64,000 nucleotides of DNA, taken from contig NC_056745.1 of NCBI RefSeq assembly GCF_019279795.1, positions 511,811,006 to 511,875,005 on the forward strand, given 5' to 3'. Every line of letters starts with the position of its first letter. Position 1 is the stretch's first letter. The notes under the pieces were generated by a model that had not been told where the DNA came from, ran no database searches, and saw nothing but the letters and a program-made list of their open reading frames with translations. Position numbers and translations under genes: made by a program. This DNA is from Protopterus annectens (Eukaryota > Chordata > Ceratodontiformes > Protopteridae). This document shows, piece after piece, positions 9,986-20,640 of this stretch.

Positions 9986-10950
9986 TGGAGCAACCAAGCA
10001 GTCACCTTGAGGTTGACCAGGTTGGGGGTCGGACGACCCAGGGGGTGAGTAATGAGATCCGGAAGAGGATCCAAAATCCAGGGAGGATGAATCAGGTGAG
10101 ACCATAGGTACGGGAACCACGTCTGACGAGGTCAGAATGGGGCAATGAGGATCATCTTGCTCCCCAACCGACTGGCTTTCTGTAAAAGTTTCAGCATCAG
10201 GGACAGTGGAGGGTAAGCGTAAAGAAGACCGGGAGGCCAAGCATGTACTAGAGAGTCTCTCGGGGACTCCCCCAGAGGGGGGATTAGGGCGAAGTAACTG
10301 TTGCATTTGGTATTTGAGGTAGAGGCAAAAAGATCGCAACAGGGTTGCCCCCATTGGGCAAATATTCGCTCCGCTACTAGAGGATTGAGAGACCTTTCGT
10401 ATGGAGTCAGGATTGTACGACTGAGCCTGTCTGCTAAGATGTTGGACCGTCCCGGAATGTGCGTTGCAATGAGAAAGCGGTTGGTGGATATTGCCCATTC
10501 CCACACTCTCATGGCCTCGCGACAAAGAGGATAAGACCTGGTTCCCCCCTGCTTGTTGATGTACCAGACCACTGACATGTTGTCCGTATGTACCGCAATC
10601 GTCCCAATCGGAAGAAGGTTGTGAAGTGCCTGCAACGTCAAAAGCACCGCCCTCATTTCTAGGACATTGATATGCAAGGAGGTCTCTATGTCGTTCCACG
10701 TGCCTTGGACCGTCCTGCCTGAATAATGCCCCCCCCACCCCAGGCGAGAAGTGTCCGTGGTCACTGTGGCGATGGGAGGAGGCATCGAGAATGGACGTCC
10801 CGTGTGGAGGCTCGGGGACTAGAGCCACCACACGAGCAACCTTCTGCAAGTCCTGTTTAGGGGAATGGGATGGTACAGAGGGTTGCGAGACAGGGACCAC
10901 TGCACCTGAAGGGTCCACTGCAGGACCCTCATATTCAGACGGGCCAAGGG
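9985..10950 (-). pseudogene. DIRS RNase H and methyltransferase-like domains (C)
   Basis: The 217-codon frame 10132-10785 starts MPPPIATVTTDTSRLGWGGH (first RNase H Asp), then INVLEMRAVLLTLQAL (Glu), VHTDNMSVVWYINKQGG (Asp) and HIPGRSNILADRLSR (last Asp). The MT-like part reads RIFAQWGQPCCDLFASTSN, LLYAYPPLSLMLKLLQKASR and MILIAPF. The frame closes at 10132 before the conserved WPR motif, suggesting a small frameshift or stop. The remaining RNase H residues appear intact. Confidence 0.85.
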
Positions 10951-11916
10951 CAGCAGAGAAATTGCTGCCGCCATGGACCCTAGAGCCCTCAGGACCAATT
11001 CCGCTGGTGGAGCTTTAAGTTGGAGGATGGCCTGTACATGCAACCTCAGGTTCTGAAGCAGATCTGGAGTCAGAAAAGCAAGCATTAGTTTGGAATCCAG
11101 TCTCGCCCCTATGAAATCTATTACCTGTGTAGGAGCCAGAAAGGACTTGGCCATGTTGACTGTCAATCCTAGACGTGGAGCAAGATTGAGGAAGTAATCC
11201 CTGCATGAACAGAGCAGATGTCTTGTAGGGGCGGTAAGGAGTCAGTCGTCCAGGTACGGAAAGACCTGAATTCCCTTGAGTCTCAGGTGGGCCGCTATTG
11301 CTGCTAAGACTTTGGTGAACACCCTGGGGGCTGAGGTGAGACCGAAGGAGAGGGCCCTAAACTGAAAATGACTGGCTCCCAGCCGGAAGCGGAGAAACCT
11401 CCTGGAGCGTCTGTCCACTAGAATGTGATAGTACACATCCTTGAGGTCTATCGAGCACATCCAATCGTTCTCCCGTAACAGGGGGAGAATAGATTGCAGC
11501 GTGACCATCCGGAACTTTTCTTTGGGTACTGCCAGGTTCAAGAGAGAGCGGTCGAGGATGGGCCTCAAGTCCCCCATCTTTTTTGGCACCAGAAAGAACC
11601 TGGAGTAAAACCCTGATCCGAGCTGATCTGGGGGGACGGGTTGGATGGCTCTTTTTTTGTAAAAGCTGCTGAATTTCTGTAGCAGCCGCCTCCCTCTGGG
11701 TGGTACGTCGGGGAGGCTTCTGGTTTTGGGAGTTACAATAAAAGGAATTTGGTAACCTCTGGATATGATACGAAGCACCCAGCGATCTGTTGTTATGGAC
11801 TCCCACATTGCTAGGTGCCTCGAAAACAGCCCCCCGACTGCCTCCAGAGTGCAGCAGCCGGGCAACCCCTCAGGGGTTCTGCGTGGGCCTCTCAGAGAAG
11901 GGTTCTCTGGACCCAA
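10819..11916 (-). pseudogene. DIRS reverse transcriptase (C), nonsense after YLDD
   Basis: The frame 11242-11916 contains EAVGGLFSRHLAMWESIT, WVLRIISRGYQIPF, FYSRFFLVPKKMGDLRPILD (fingers), CSIDLKDVYYHI (first Asp), FGLTSAPRVFTKVLA and FPYLDD (catalytic pair). The next codon is TGA at 11242-11244 where D encodes Trp (YLDDWLLTA), a single G-to-A change. The thumb region continues in 10819-11166 (DFIGARLDSKLMLAFL). Otherwise this is one of the better preserved RT copies here. Confidence 0.88.
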
Positions 11917-11921
11917 AATTC

Positions 11922-14136
11922 CTAGGAACCTCTGCCTCTAGGGCAGCGTCCTCCCTGTCCTCCTCTGCCACGAGAGGACTGGTTATCCGGAGCAGACTGG
12001 GACTGATGCGATTTCCGGAACCACATCTTCTTCTGACCCTTTTGGTTCTTGGAAAAGGACCTCTGGGGAGCAGAGAAGCGGACTCCGACGGCAGACAACG
12101 TCTTCCTGTCTTTCTCGCTCTGGACTAAAGTGTCACGAACGGTTTTGCCAAACAGAGCAGAACCATCAAAGGGGGCATTCGCGAATGATGCCTTAAAGGG
12201 TTCTGAGAAGTCACAATGTCGGAGCCAGGCTTGTCGCCTCATGACCAGGCCGACTCCGCCAGCTCTAGCGGCTCCCTCAGTGGCGTGAGACAAAAGCCGC
12301 ATAGAGGTGTTAGAAATGGACCGTAGAGTGGACATTCGGGAGGAGTACAGTTGTTTGTCCCCTTCCGACATGGACTCTGGGGGGGAGGCAACGTATTCTT
12401 TGATCAGATCCTGCTGCATCCGGATGACGTGTGCCATATAGTTCAGCGCCCTCATCGAGAAGGCTGCTGAACTGAAGGTCCGCTTCCCATGGCGGTCCAT
12501 CGCACGGGACTCCTTGCTCGGTGGGTGGACCGTGGTGCTCTCCTGAGCCAACTCTCTCTTGGTGGCCGCCGCCACCAACATGGCATCCACAGGGGGACCT
12601 CTGCTCCAATGGGTTCTCTCTGTGGGGGCACTCACGATCCTGTCCGGACGCTTGGGGACTGGCTCTACAGTGTCCGGCTCCCTCCAAGCCCTGGTGGCAA
12701 TAAGGTCCACCAGGGGGTCGGGGGGGACACCCCAGAGGTAGATGGCCCTGCTTCGAAAGCCTCTAGGAATACGGACTCATCGGAGGAAGACTTGGGGGCA
12801 GACCAATCCCCCCTGATCCTAAGCATTTCCATGATGTCTCCAAAGGAGACATCCTCAGGGGGTGACCTTGGGGAGCCTTCCCCTTCATCTAAGTCCGTAT
12901 CTTCCATAAGGGACTCGGGGGAGTCCACGTGCCTCCTCTTACACTTAGACTTGTGAGGAACCTCCTCGGGGGGGCTGTCCGAGGAAGTCTCACCAGCAAT
13001 GTCATGTTCCGAAGGAACATCCCGAGGCGCTGAAGCAGGCGGCCCCAAAGGCCGGGTGATGGGAGCCTGGACCAGATGAGAGGGAGTGCAGGGGGGGGGG
13101 GAGCCGAAGCCAGGACCGGAGGTCCGGATGCACTCAACAGTGCCATCTCCACCGCAGTGAAAGCCGAGGGGGAGCCGCCCTTGATAGGATCCGAGAGTAG
13201 ACTCCCACCCGGATCCGAAGCGGGGACCGGACCCGGGGCCGAGACCATCGGATCCAAAGGACCCGCGTGCTCAGACAGGGACGGAGCCGAATGCACACCC
13301 AATCCCTCGGATCCGAAGCTCGGCCCGTGGCTCCGAGAGGTCGGATCCGACAAACTCGAGGGAACAGTCGGAGCAGAAGTGCCCAGCACTGTCGGCTCCG
13401 ACCCACCCCCGGATCCAACGCAGCTCGGCTCCGAATGCTCCGAACCCAGAAAACGGGTCGGAGAAGGAGCGATTGGAGCAAAGAATGGGGTCGAGCTCCC
13501 CCCCGGAGGGGGGGGGGGCAAGAGCACTCCCATCTGCAGCTGGTCCTGGATGAACCTCATCATCATCCGGTCCATGTCTGCATCCGACATGCTGTAAGTG
13601 GACCTTGAAGAAGCCACCGAGGAAGGCCTGGAGTGCCGCCTCGATGACCTCGACGAGGACCGGGTTCACCCCCTCCTCGGGTCCCAGAGAGAAGCAAGGG
13701 GATCGGATCCGAGGAGGAGGCGATCCAGAAGCCCTGGAGGGAGAAGCCCGTTTGGCAGGCGGGGCCGAGGAGTCCTCGGCCTGCCGCTTATGGTGCTTCT
13801 CTCTCCGCTTGTCTTTCTTGGCCTCCCTCTCCTCCGGAGCAGAAGCGGGAGGCTGAGTCCCGACCGGAGGGAGGGGGTCAGGAGTGGCCGCCACCGAGGG
13901 CTGGATAGTGGCCACAGAAGTACCGGAGGCTGATCTGGGGGCAAAAGGCCCGCCAGAATCAGCTTCGACCTCCGGTCCTTAAGTGCCCTGGGGTTGAACG
14001 CCGCGCAAATCGCGCATCCAGAGGAGAGGTGTTCAACCCCAAGGCACCTAATGCACCGAGTGTGGCCATCCGCCGGTGAAAGCTTATGGCCACACTCTGT
14101 GCACTTAGAAAAAATGGCTTTAGGGGCCTCAGACAT
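11922..14136 (-). pseudogene. DIRS Gag (C), frameshifted, with N-terminal zinc-binding motif
   Basis: Start placed at the ATG 14134-14136 (MSEAPKAIFSKC). The N-terminus has a CxxC...HxxCxxCLGxxH...CxxC pattern (CTECGHK, DGHTRCIRCLGVEH, CAIC, AFNPRALK). A long Pro/Ser-rich, GC-rich middle (about 12900-13900) carries frameshifts and homopolymer C/G runs. The C-terminal 262-codon frame 11922-12710 includes RGPPVDAMLVAAATKREL, MRALNYMAHVIRMQQDLI, RRQAWLRHCDF, FDGSALFGKTVRD and an Arg/Gly-rich tail (SSRGRGGQGGR) typical of RNA binding. At least three frameshifts. Confidence 0.82.
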
Positions 14137-14154
14137 TTTAAAAAGGAAAACACC

Positions 14155-14180
14155 ACATACACACACACACACACACACAC
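14155..14180. repeat. (CA)n microsatellite in the leader of DIRS C
   Basis: A pure dinucleotide run of about 11 CA units just upstream of the gag start at 14136. It lies inside the 5' untranslated leader on the minus strand, where it reads (GT)n. Confidence 0.9.
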
Positions 14181-14364
14181 TACGACCAGCGAGGAAGGGA
14201 GGAGAAAAGGATCACAAAAATAAATAAATAAAATTTAGTTAGCTAAAAAGGGCTATAGGGTACCTAACCACTCACTCTCACTCACAGCAACAGAAAAAAA
14301 GGAAGAAAATTAGCAATTTTTTTCTCACAAGTTTCGATCCACCAGGAGCTCAGGAACCTAGCTT

Positions 14365-14518
14365 GAAGCGCGGCAAACTAGATCTGAGGTCAGTCAGGGT
14401 TGGCAAGGGATTATGGGTAAAGGGAGGAGCTAGGAGCTCGGATCTATGCTGTGGTAGAAGTTGCCGGCTCGGATCCGTATCCCAAAGGTTGCTGACAAAT
14501 GAAGTGCCTACTTCAGAT
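14365..14518 (-). repeat. Right inverted terminal repeat of DIRS C
   Basis: Mirror of 8560-8720; ends GACAAATGAAGTGCCTACTT then CAGAT. The downstream sequence resumes the Gag of B. Confidence 0.9.
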
Positions 14519-15506
14519 TCTGGGTTCTTTGATGCTGAGGTGAAAGCATCAATGTAGGCAGGGATGACAGGTGGGATGGCTGAAGGTGAAAGAAATTTCA
14601 CTTGGAGAAGTTCAAAGTACCTCCTTTGACTGTCGGTCATTTGGGAAGTGTCCCATTTGAAGTATTCTTTCATGTTTGTCATGGTCTCTCCAAATGCGAT
14701 ATCCTCTACTGGGGAGTCCGCTATGGATTCTTCATCTGGGGAATAGTACTCGAGGGGATGCAATTTGTGAGGAACAGGAGACTGACTCATCTAAAGATGA
14801 GTAGTAGAGTTCCTATTTTTCATCTCCTTTTTGGGCAGTAGGCACAGGGAGTGAAGTGGCAGAAGCAGGCCTACGACTAAGCACTGGGATTGTGGAGAGG
14901 GGAAGAGGCTGTGGGCCGAAGGGCCATGAAGGCCTGCAAAGAGCTGGGTAAATGATTGCCAGTCTGGGACTCCAGAAGACTGAGTTTGGTGCTTTCTTTT
15001 TTGTTTTTAAAGGCGTGGGTCTTGAAGGCCTGGGTTCAGAAGCCTGGGAAATTGTAGGGGTTTCAGGCAGTGGGATTCCAGTCGGTTGTCCAACGATTTC
15101 TGGTTCCCCCTCAACATCGGTAGGGACCGACGTCAGGGCTATCTCCGTGGATGCGCTGGCCACTACTTCCGAAGCAGCTTCCTCGAGGGGAGCTTAAGTA
15201 CATAGTTCTGTCAGACATCCCTCAACCCCTAAATCGTAAGCAGGCGGGATTGTCCAATGGCTGAGGCGCAGAGAAGTAGGCCTGGAAACATTGGCCTTTT
15301 TCTGTGGTGGTTCTGTCAGAGGGGCTGATTCGGGATCCATCCTGAGAGCTAGTTTTTTGAGCCTCTGGTTTAAGTACAAGTTAAAAGCGGCCAGATGGCT
15401 ATGGAGGATCTTGGGTACAAAAGATAGACAAATGGAGCAAGCTGTATGGTCTGCCTAGAAATGGTATATGACGCTCGTATTTGCAATTACCATTCTTAGC
15501 TGACAT
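14519..15506 (-). pseudogene. DIRS Gag, N-terminal part (B), separated from its C-terminus by C
   Basis: Start at the ATG 15504-15506 (MSAKNGNCKYER). Pieces: 15194-15379 (LNQRLKKLALRMDPESAPL), 14813-15163 and 14519-14790 (LEYYSPDEESIADSPVEDIAFGETMTNMKEYFKWDT, then FELLQVKFLSPSAIPPV). A2 carries the same blocks at 3041-4014. The open frame continues leftward into the terminal repeat of C, which is an artefact of the insertion. Several frame breaks. Confidence 0.83.
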
Positions 15507-15529
15507 TAGCCAACAGTAACTACAGCAAA

Positions 15530-15816
15530 CCAAGCTCAAGCAAATAAAGGCAAAATATCCCCCAACAGGGTACTTGGCTTTAGAAGTCTTCAAGTAGAGG
15601 AGCGGTGCGATCCATGTGAAGTCAACTGCGGCTGAAAAGTTCTGGAGGTCTGCGCATGCAGATGTCACATTTAAGGTCCCTGGCTTATGGCCCTGTGTGT
15701 GATGTCCCACACACCTACAGCAGCCAGGCTTAAGCTTTTGTATAGGAGCAGAAGTTCGGGTCGCTTGAGGCAGAGAATCCCACACTAAGTATACTGCAAC
15801 ATAGGAACAGGACATC
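15530..15816 (-). repeat. Right inverted terminal repeat of DIRS B
   Basis: Aligns with 1310-1593 and 4010-4287 and, inverted, with 4388-4600. Ends ATACTGCAACATAGGAACAG then GACATC. Confidence 0.85.
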
Positions 15817-16257
15817 AGCCCTTTCTGTTCCTAAATCATTGTGCTAAAAGGTTTGTGCGCTCTGGAGTTATTGAAAGAGCGGGTTAGCAAAAAGCTTTAT
15901 AAACTCAAGCACATTATCCAGATGCTCTTATTTTCATTTTTTGCATTCTGCAGTTATGCCTCTTATTCGGAGAGATTCCCCCTTATTCTGCAAATTAACT
16001 TTTGTGAGCCCCCAATAAATAATTTACATTTCTTAACCATCTCTTACTTCCTTTCTACTTTTAAACTCCATTTTCATTTTATCCCACTCACTAGCTAAGA
16101 CTTCTGAAGAAATTTCTAATTTTCTTAGTTTCTGAATAACTATCATTGCCCATTTCTTACAATACTCTTTTTAACAAGTTGGTGGGAAAGCACCAGTATC
16201 TCATTTTCACTTTATCCTGCATTTTTACCTTAGATTTTAATGGTGCATGTTCCAAGA
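15817..16257. other. AT-rich gap between DIRS B and DIRS G
   Basis: About 440 bp without a recognisable element or credible gene. Open frames here are short and AT-driven. It is the only sequence between two composite DIRS blocks and may be old unique DNA or an unrecognised remnant. Confidence 0.5.
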
Positions 16258-16445
16258 ATAGTTATTTACTATAACATTACATCTGTGTTGTCCATTTTCA
16301 TTCTTCCTCAATGTATGGGTTGAAATCAGACATTCATACCAGACTCTCCCATTAACTCCAGCTCACTGTGAACAAACTCTCGAGCTCCCTTCCTATCCAC
16401 AATGCACCATGCCCAACTTCCCTCAGATCTTACATACAGCTTGAG
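16258..16445 (-). repeat. Left inverted terminal repeat of DIRS G
   Basis: Reverse complement matches 32195-32260: the left reads GAGCTCCCTTCCTATCCACA plus ATGCACCATGCC, the right reads GGCATGGTGCATTATGGG plus TAGAAAGGGAGCTTGAG. The outer part is more diverged. Confidence 0.72.
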
Positions 16446-16611
16446 GAAAGCAGAAAAAGAAAAATAGAAACTATAAAGTATTTGCCATAACTGAAGTCCA
16501 GCACTAGGAACATGTAGTGTCCTTTGTTGCACTCAAAGGCCCTGTTACTCCAGAAGTCATTGTGAAAACATGGAGTGGAGGGTGGAGAATTTAGGAAGAA
16601 TGAAAATGAAC

Positions 16612-16685
16612 AAACATGGAATGTTATGGTAAGCACATAACTTCATCCAATGTCCATTTTTATTCATTCATCGAATGAGATAGAA
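16612..16685 (-). repeat. Internal complementary region of DIRS G
   Basis: GGAATGTTATGGTAAGCACA followed by TAACTTCATCCAATGTCC. The first part is the inverse of G's left end at 16261-16280; sequence and context match the ICR of C at 8840-8900. Confidence 0.72.
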
Positions 16686-16689
16686 TCCT

Positions 16690-17880
16690 AAGCTACCTAA
16701 AGTCATGGGTGGACTCAAGGATATTCCAGAGTATGGCTGAGCCAAAGGCCACACTTTTGTAATGAGTGATAACGGTACAAGGATTTGACCAAGTTGCAAC
16801 CACACATACATCATCCATGGATGCTCTAAACTGGAATACAGTGGCAGTAGCCATAGATCTAGTTCAACAAGCTTTTAAAGGTTTTTGGCAGAGGGAAATG
16901 CAACAACCATCTGGCTAGTTACTTAGTGAGTCACCCATCTTGTGACATGCAAAGGAAACCAAGAGCTAGTCTGTATGAGCATGCAATAAATGCAACATAT
17001 ACTCCCCATTATTCGCAAAACACTGGCAGGTTAATATTGGACTCTGACACCACCTTAGGTAGAAAAGAAGCACCGGCATGCAGGGCAACTGTCTTTGTGG
17101 AAAATAAAATATGGGGCTTTGGAAGATAATGCCTGCAGTCCTGAAATCCTTCTAGCAGAAGTAATTGTGACTAAAAAGATAGTCTTCCAGGTTAAGAACT
17201 TTAGTTCACATTTGGCTGCAGGTTCAAAGGGAGGCTGTATCAGCTTGCAATACCAAATCCAAATCCCAGGGTCGTATAGGATTCCTTGTAAGGAGGTCCA
17301 AGCAAAATACCTTTCAAAACGGTTTTACAGAGTTTGGAGGAAGACAAGGAAGAATTCTGAAACCCCACATGGAAATTTGAAATTCCTGTGAGTTAGTTGA
17401 AGAGCTAACTCCCTCATTAAACAAATGTGCTAAAAATTCGAAGACAGAATGAATCTAGGCTGAAAAGGGTTCCACCGGATTATGTTCTGCCCAAAAAACA
17501 AATCTTTTCCACTTACTTTTGTACACTTTTCTGGTAGAGGGTTTAGGAGAAAACAGACTACAAAGGACAGGGAAAGGGTTGCCTGGCTTTTACAAGAATT
17601 CGAGAAACCATGCAGTCAGTTTGAGACTTGGAATATCTGGGTGAATCTTGCCTGTCAGGTGAGACAGCAGGTCTGGAGATGGAACCAGAATCCAACGAGG
17701 GTACCAAAGATGAGGCCAAAGGATGGGGAACCAAATCTAACGAGGCCATAAAAAGGGCAATGTGGATGACCTCGCTCTTCAACCTGGCTGCTTTCTGAAG
17801 GAACTTTGGTATTAAAGGAGTCAGGGGATAAGTGTACCATAGACGGGGGCTAATCATGGCGAGCATCCATCAGTGGAGGG
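16690..17880 (-). pseudogene. DIRS tyrosine recombinase remnant (G)
   Basis: Nucleotide-level match to the YR of C, for example GGATATTCCAGAG and GAGCCAAAGG near 16715-16745 versus 8955-8985, and the block at 17140-17240 (GAAGTAATTGTGACTAAAAA, then TTCCAGGTTAAGAACTTTAG) versus 9515-9570. No long minus-strand frame survives; plus-strand open frames here are antisense by-products. Heavily mutated. Confidence 0.75.
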
Positions 17881-18120
17881 GCTAGGGCAAAAAAGCTACT
17901 GCACTTGTTCGGGGGAGAAGCAAAAAGTTTGCAGCAACGCTGGCCCCACTGATGAAAAATCATGTCTGACACTTGCCTACTCATGAGGCAGTAATAAGGA
18001 CCTGTTCAATTTGTCTGCTAGGACGTTCGACTTCTGGAATATGCATGGTGATTAGAAAGTGTATGGGAGAGAATCGCCTACTGCCACACCTTCAGGGTTT
18101 CTCAACAGAGGGGATAAGAT
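17880..18120 (-). pseudogene. DIRS RNase H/MT remnant (G), left of insertion H
   Basis: Matches C 10250-10540: TGCACTTGTTCGGGGGAGAA, TGGCCCCACTGATG, TGTCTGCTAGGACGTTCGAC and AGAGGGGATAAGA. Together with 17558-17866 it covers the MT-like domain (YTYPLTPLIPKFLQKAAR, then EVIHIALF). The match stops exactly at the terminus of H and resumes at 23564. Confidence 0.75.
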
Positions 18121-18330
18121 AGTACAGTTGTGTACGCTTACCATAAATGTAGTTAAGAGTGTATTCACTGTTGCAGTAATCACATTTGGGTTATCTGCTT
18201 GCAGTAGCCCTCAGTCGGCCTGATTATCAAAGTCTTGGGTCCTGCGTCAGTTGCTGTCTCATCTTCCATGACGTCAGGTAGTCATGGGTATAAAGCATGT
18301 AGCCTACACCATTACATCAGTTTTTCTTGC
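18121..18330 (-). repeat. Left inverted terminal repeat of DIRS H
   Basis: Inverse of 23389-23563, for example CTCAGTCGGCCTGATTATCA and AAGTCTTGGGTCCTGCGTC versus GACGCAGGACCCAAGACTTT and GATAATCAGGCCGACTGAG. Confidence 0.92.
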
Positions 18331-18479
18331 CCAGATGTCAGGTGCCCCCATAATGGGAAGCAATTATATACAAGGTTACACCTCCAACAAAAAAGAAAAT
18401 ACACCAAAAAGCTTTAAGCATAGTAAACAAGAATAGAGATATAGTCAACAGAAGTCAGGGGGGCTGGAGAGAGGATAAC

Positions 18480-18595
18480 CAGGACTGCAACACTGAATAC
18501 ACTCTAATATCTACATTTATGCTAAGTGTACACAACTGTACTATGTTCTTCATGCTTCACTGTTGCAGTCATCACATTTGGGTAGATTCCCAAAG
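18480..18595 (-). repeat. Internal complementary region of DIRS H
   Basis: Inverse of the left end (ACATTTATGCTAAGTGTACA then CAACTGTACT) followed by the inverse of the right end (ATGTTCTTCATGCTTCACTG then TTGCAGTCATCACATTTGGG). Confidence 0.9.
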
Positions 18596-18615
18596 CTAAG
18601 GATGGGAGGAGGTAA

Positions 18616-19680
18616 TCAGATAGCATTAGGACCAGCTATAAGGCCTTGCAAGACTGCAGTGGCAAATCCAGCTTTGGATTTAGAAAAAACTGGCAAGTAG
18701 TAATGCTTGGTGACGGTATGTACAGAACTCCAGGTAGCAGCTTCTAGGATGTCCCTGGTACGGTCAACTCTGAGAAAGGCTGTAGAGGTAGATGCAGCCC
18801 TGGTTGAATGTGGTCTTATCCCCTGTGGGGTAGGTTCTCCATGATGCTTATAGCAGAAATGAATGCAATGGCCTACCCACTTAGAAATGGTTTGCTTTGA
18901 AATGGCCCTCCCCTCTGCCCCTGCAGCAAATGCAACCAGCAACTGTTCAGATTTCCTGAGAGGTTTAGTCCTGTCCAAGTAAAATCTAAGTTGTCTGTGC
19001 ACATCCAAGGAGTGCAGTATTCATTCCCCTTTGTTCTGTGGATCAGAAAAGAAGGCTGGCAAATGAATGGACTGATTAAGGGCTACAATGGATACCACCA
19101 TGGGCATAAAGGAGGGATTGGTCCTGAGACACCCTGTCCGCATGAAAGATGATGAGAGACTCCACTGCCATGACAGCCTGTAAAATCAGACACCCTTCTT
19201 GCTGAAGTGATGGCTAGAAGGAAGGCTGTTTTCCAAGAAAGGAATTTCACCTCTGCATTTGCAGATGGCTCAAAGGGAGGTAAAGTGAGCTTTTCCAGTA
19301 CAAAGTTAAGGTCCCAGGCTAGAGTAGGGGTTCTCCTGGGTGGCCTTAAGTTCTTGGCCCCTCTGAGGAACTGCTTCAGCGATGGATGAGAGAGGAGGGG
19401 TGGTTCTGTACTGTAATGAGCTGAAATGGATGAGGCATGAATTTTGGGGGAGGAAAAGGAAAGGCCCTTGTGAAGCATCTCAGTTAAGTATTGAAGAATC
19501 TGAGGTAAATTGGGTGCTGCTGTGCCCATCCCCTGAGCTTGGCTCCATGAACAGAACCTTTTCCATTTTTCAGCATAGGAGTTTCTAGTACTAGGCCTCC
19601 CTGCTTCCAGAATAACATCCATCACTTGCTTACTGAGGGCTGGTAACAAAGACCAGGTAATTAGCCAGGAAGCTATGGGT
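18616..19680 (-). pseudogene. DIRS tyrosine recombinase (H), one frameshift
   Basis: The N-terminal part is in 19083-19760: EAGRPSTRNSYAEKWKRFCS, ILQYLTEMLHKGLSFSS, LAWDLNFVLEKLTLPPFEPS and box I ITSARRVSDF (Arg). The frame then shifts, since the expected VSELQALMA becomes VSDFTGCHG. The C-terminal part in 18616-19008 has DVHRQLRFYLDRTK, KQTISKWVGHCIHFCYKH, box II HSTRAASTSTAFLRV (His, Arg) and WSSVHTVTKHYYLPVF (catalytic Tyr). All four catalytic residues are present, so the gene was functional until recent indels. Confidence 0.88.
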
Positions 19681-20640
19681 GCAGAATCTGGCCCTCCTAC
19701 TGGGACAGCAGGGCAGGAGTCTGAGGCAGGTGCCATGGTGCCAGCAGTGACACTGCACAAGAGGGGGTACCAGTGCTGGCGTGGCCAGTCTGGTGCAATC
19801 AGTATTGTCCTTTTTGATCTTTAGTAGTACCTTGGAGAGGAGAGGCAGAGGGGGGAAAGGCATAAACTGATAGGTTTTTCTAGGTGAAGGACAGGGCATC
19901 CACTTTCCAAGCTTGTTTGTGGGGGGGGGGGGTCCTTGTGCAGAATTTGTCCAATTGGTAGATCTGGGGAGAGGCAAACAGGTCTATCTCTGGGCTCCCC
20001 CATTTGTTTCTCAACATGTTGAACATCTCTGGTTCCAGTTTCCACTTGTGTGGGTTCATGAGATTTCTGCTTAGGTCATATGCAAGTGCATTTAGCTTTC
20101 CTGGCAGGAATTGAGCCTGTAGGTGCACTTGGTAGCTCAAGGCTGTGTTCCACAGAGCCATGGCTAGTCTGCAGAGAGGATATGAGTGGGTTCCTCCCTG
20201 CTTGTTTATGTACCACATAACAGTGGTGTTGTCCATCTTTACCAATAATTGTCCTGGAAGAATGTGGTCCTTGAAGGCTGTCAGAGCATTCTGTACAGCT
20301 AACATTTCTTTTTGATCGATATGCAGATGCATTTGACTTGGGTTCCATTTGCCCTGAATGCACTTCCCTGCCAAGTGAGCCCCCCATGCATAGCCTGATG
20401 CATCTGTTGTTAGGGTTTGGGCTGCAGGGGGTAGAGTGAACGGCAGTCCCTTGTTTTGGTGGCATGCCTCTGCCCACCAAAGGAACTCCATCTGTAGACA
20501 AGGAATGATAGGAATCATTGCTTCTAGATCCTGAGAATGTTGATACCATTGTAGTTTCCTCATATGCAGTCTTGCATATGGAATTAGTACAATGCAGGAG
20601 GCCATGAACTCCAGGGCTTACAGTATTTTCCTTGCAGACA
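19680..20640 (-). pseudogene. DIRS RNase H and methyltransferase-like domains (H)
   Basis: The frame 19880-20605 reads LTTDASGYAWGAH (Asp), HIDQKEMLAVQNALTAF (Glu), VKMDNTTVMWYINKQGG (Asp) and ARKAKCTCI/LPGKLNALAYDLSRN (last Asp, with ADSL changed to AYDL). The MT-like block NKWGSPEIDLFASPQ and WKVDALSFT follows, then the frame breaks at a run of G near 19920-19932; the adjacent frame 19630-19977 continues MPFPPLPLLSKVLLKIKKD. Confidence 0.85.

Larger units (their letters stand above)
8531..14518 (-). mobile_element. DIRS element copy C (group C), full length, nested in B
   Basis: About 5.99 kb from AAGACGTTATG to CTTCAGAT. It has left and right inverted terminal repeats, an ICR, YR, RNase H/MT, RT and gag on the minus strand. 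Removing it rejoins the Gag of B (GTTGAGAAT on the left, TCTGGGTTC on the right; A1 reads CTAAGAGTCAGAGTTC at this point), and no target-site duplication is visible, as expected for YR-mediated insertion. Coding regions are slightly damaged, for example a TGA after the RT YLDD motif. Confidence 0.92.
4388..15816 (-). mobile_element. DIRS element copy B (group F), interrupted by C
   Basis: A near-complete minus-strand DIRS copy of about 5.4 kb once the nested C (8531-14518) is removed. In element order it has the right terminal repeat (15530-15816), gag (15506 down to 14519, then 8530 down to about 7760), RT (about 7810-6960), RNase H and MT-like region (about 6950-5880), YR (about 5880-4690), an ICR (4745-4850) and the left terminal repeat. 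The left end begins GTTGTAG near 4391; the ICR contains its reverse complement. All frames carry small indels. Confidence 0.88.

Noticed and set aside
13076..13597. 173-codon plus-strand open frame in a GC-rich stretch
   Set aside because: Antisense to the Gag of C. High GC and few stop codons explain its length.
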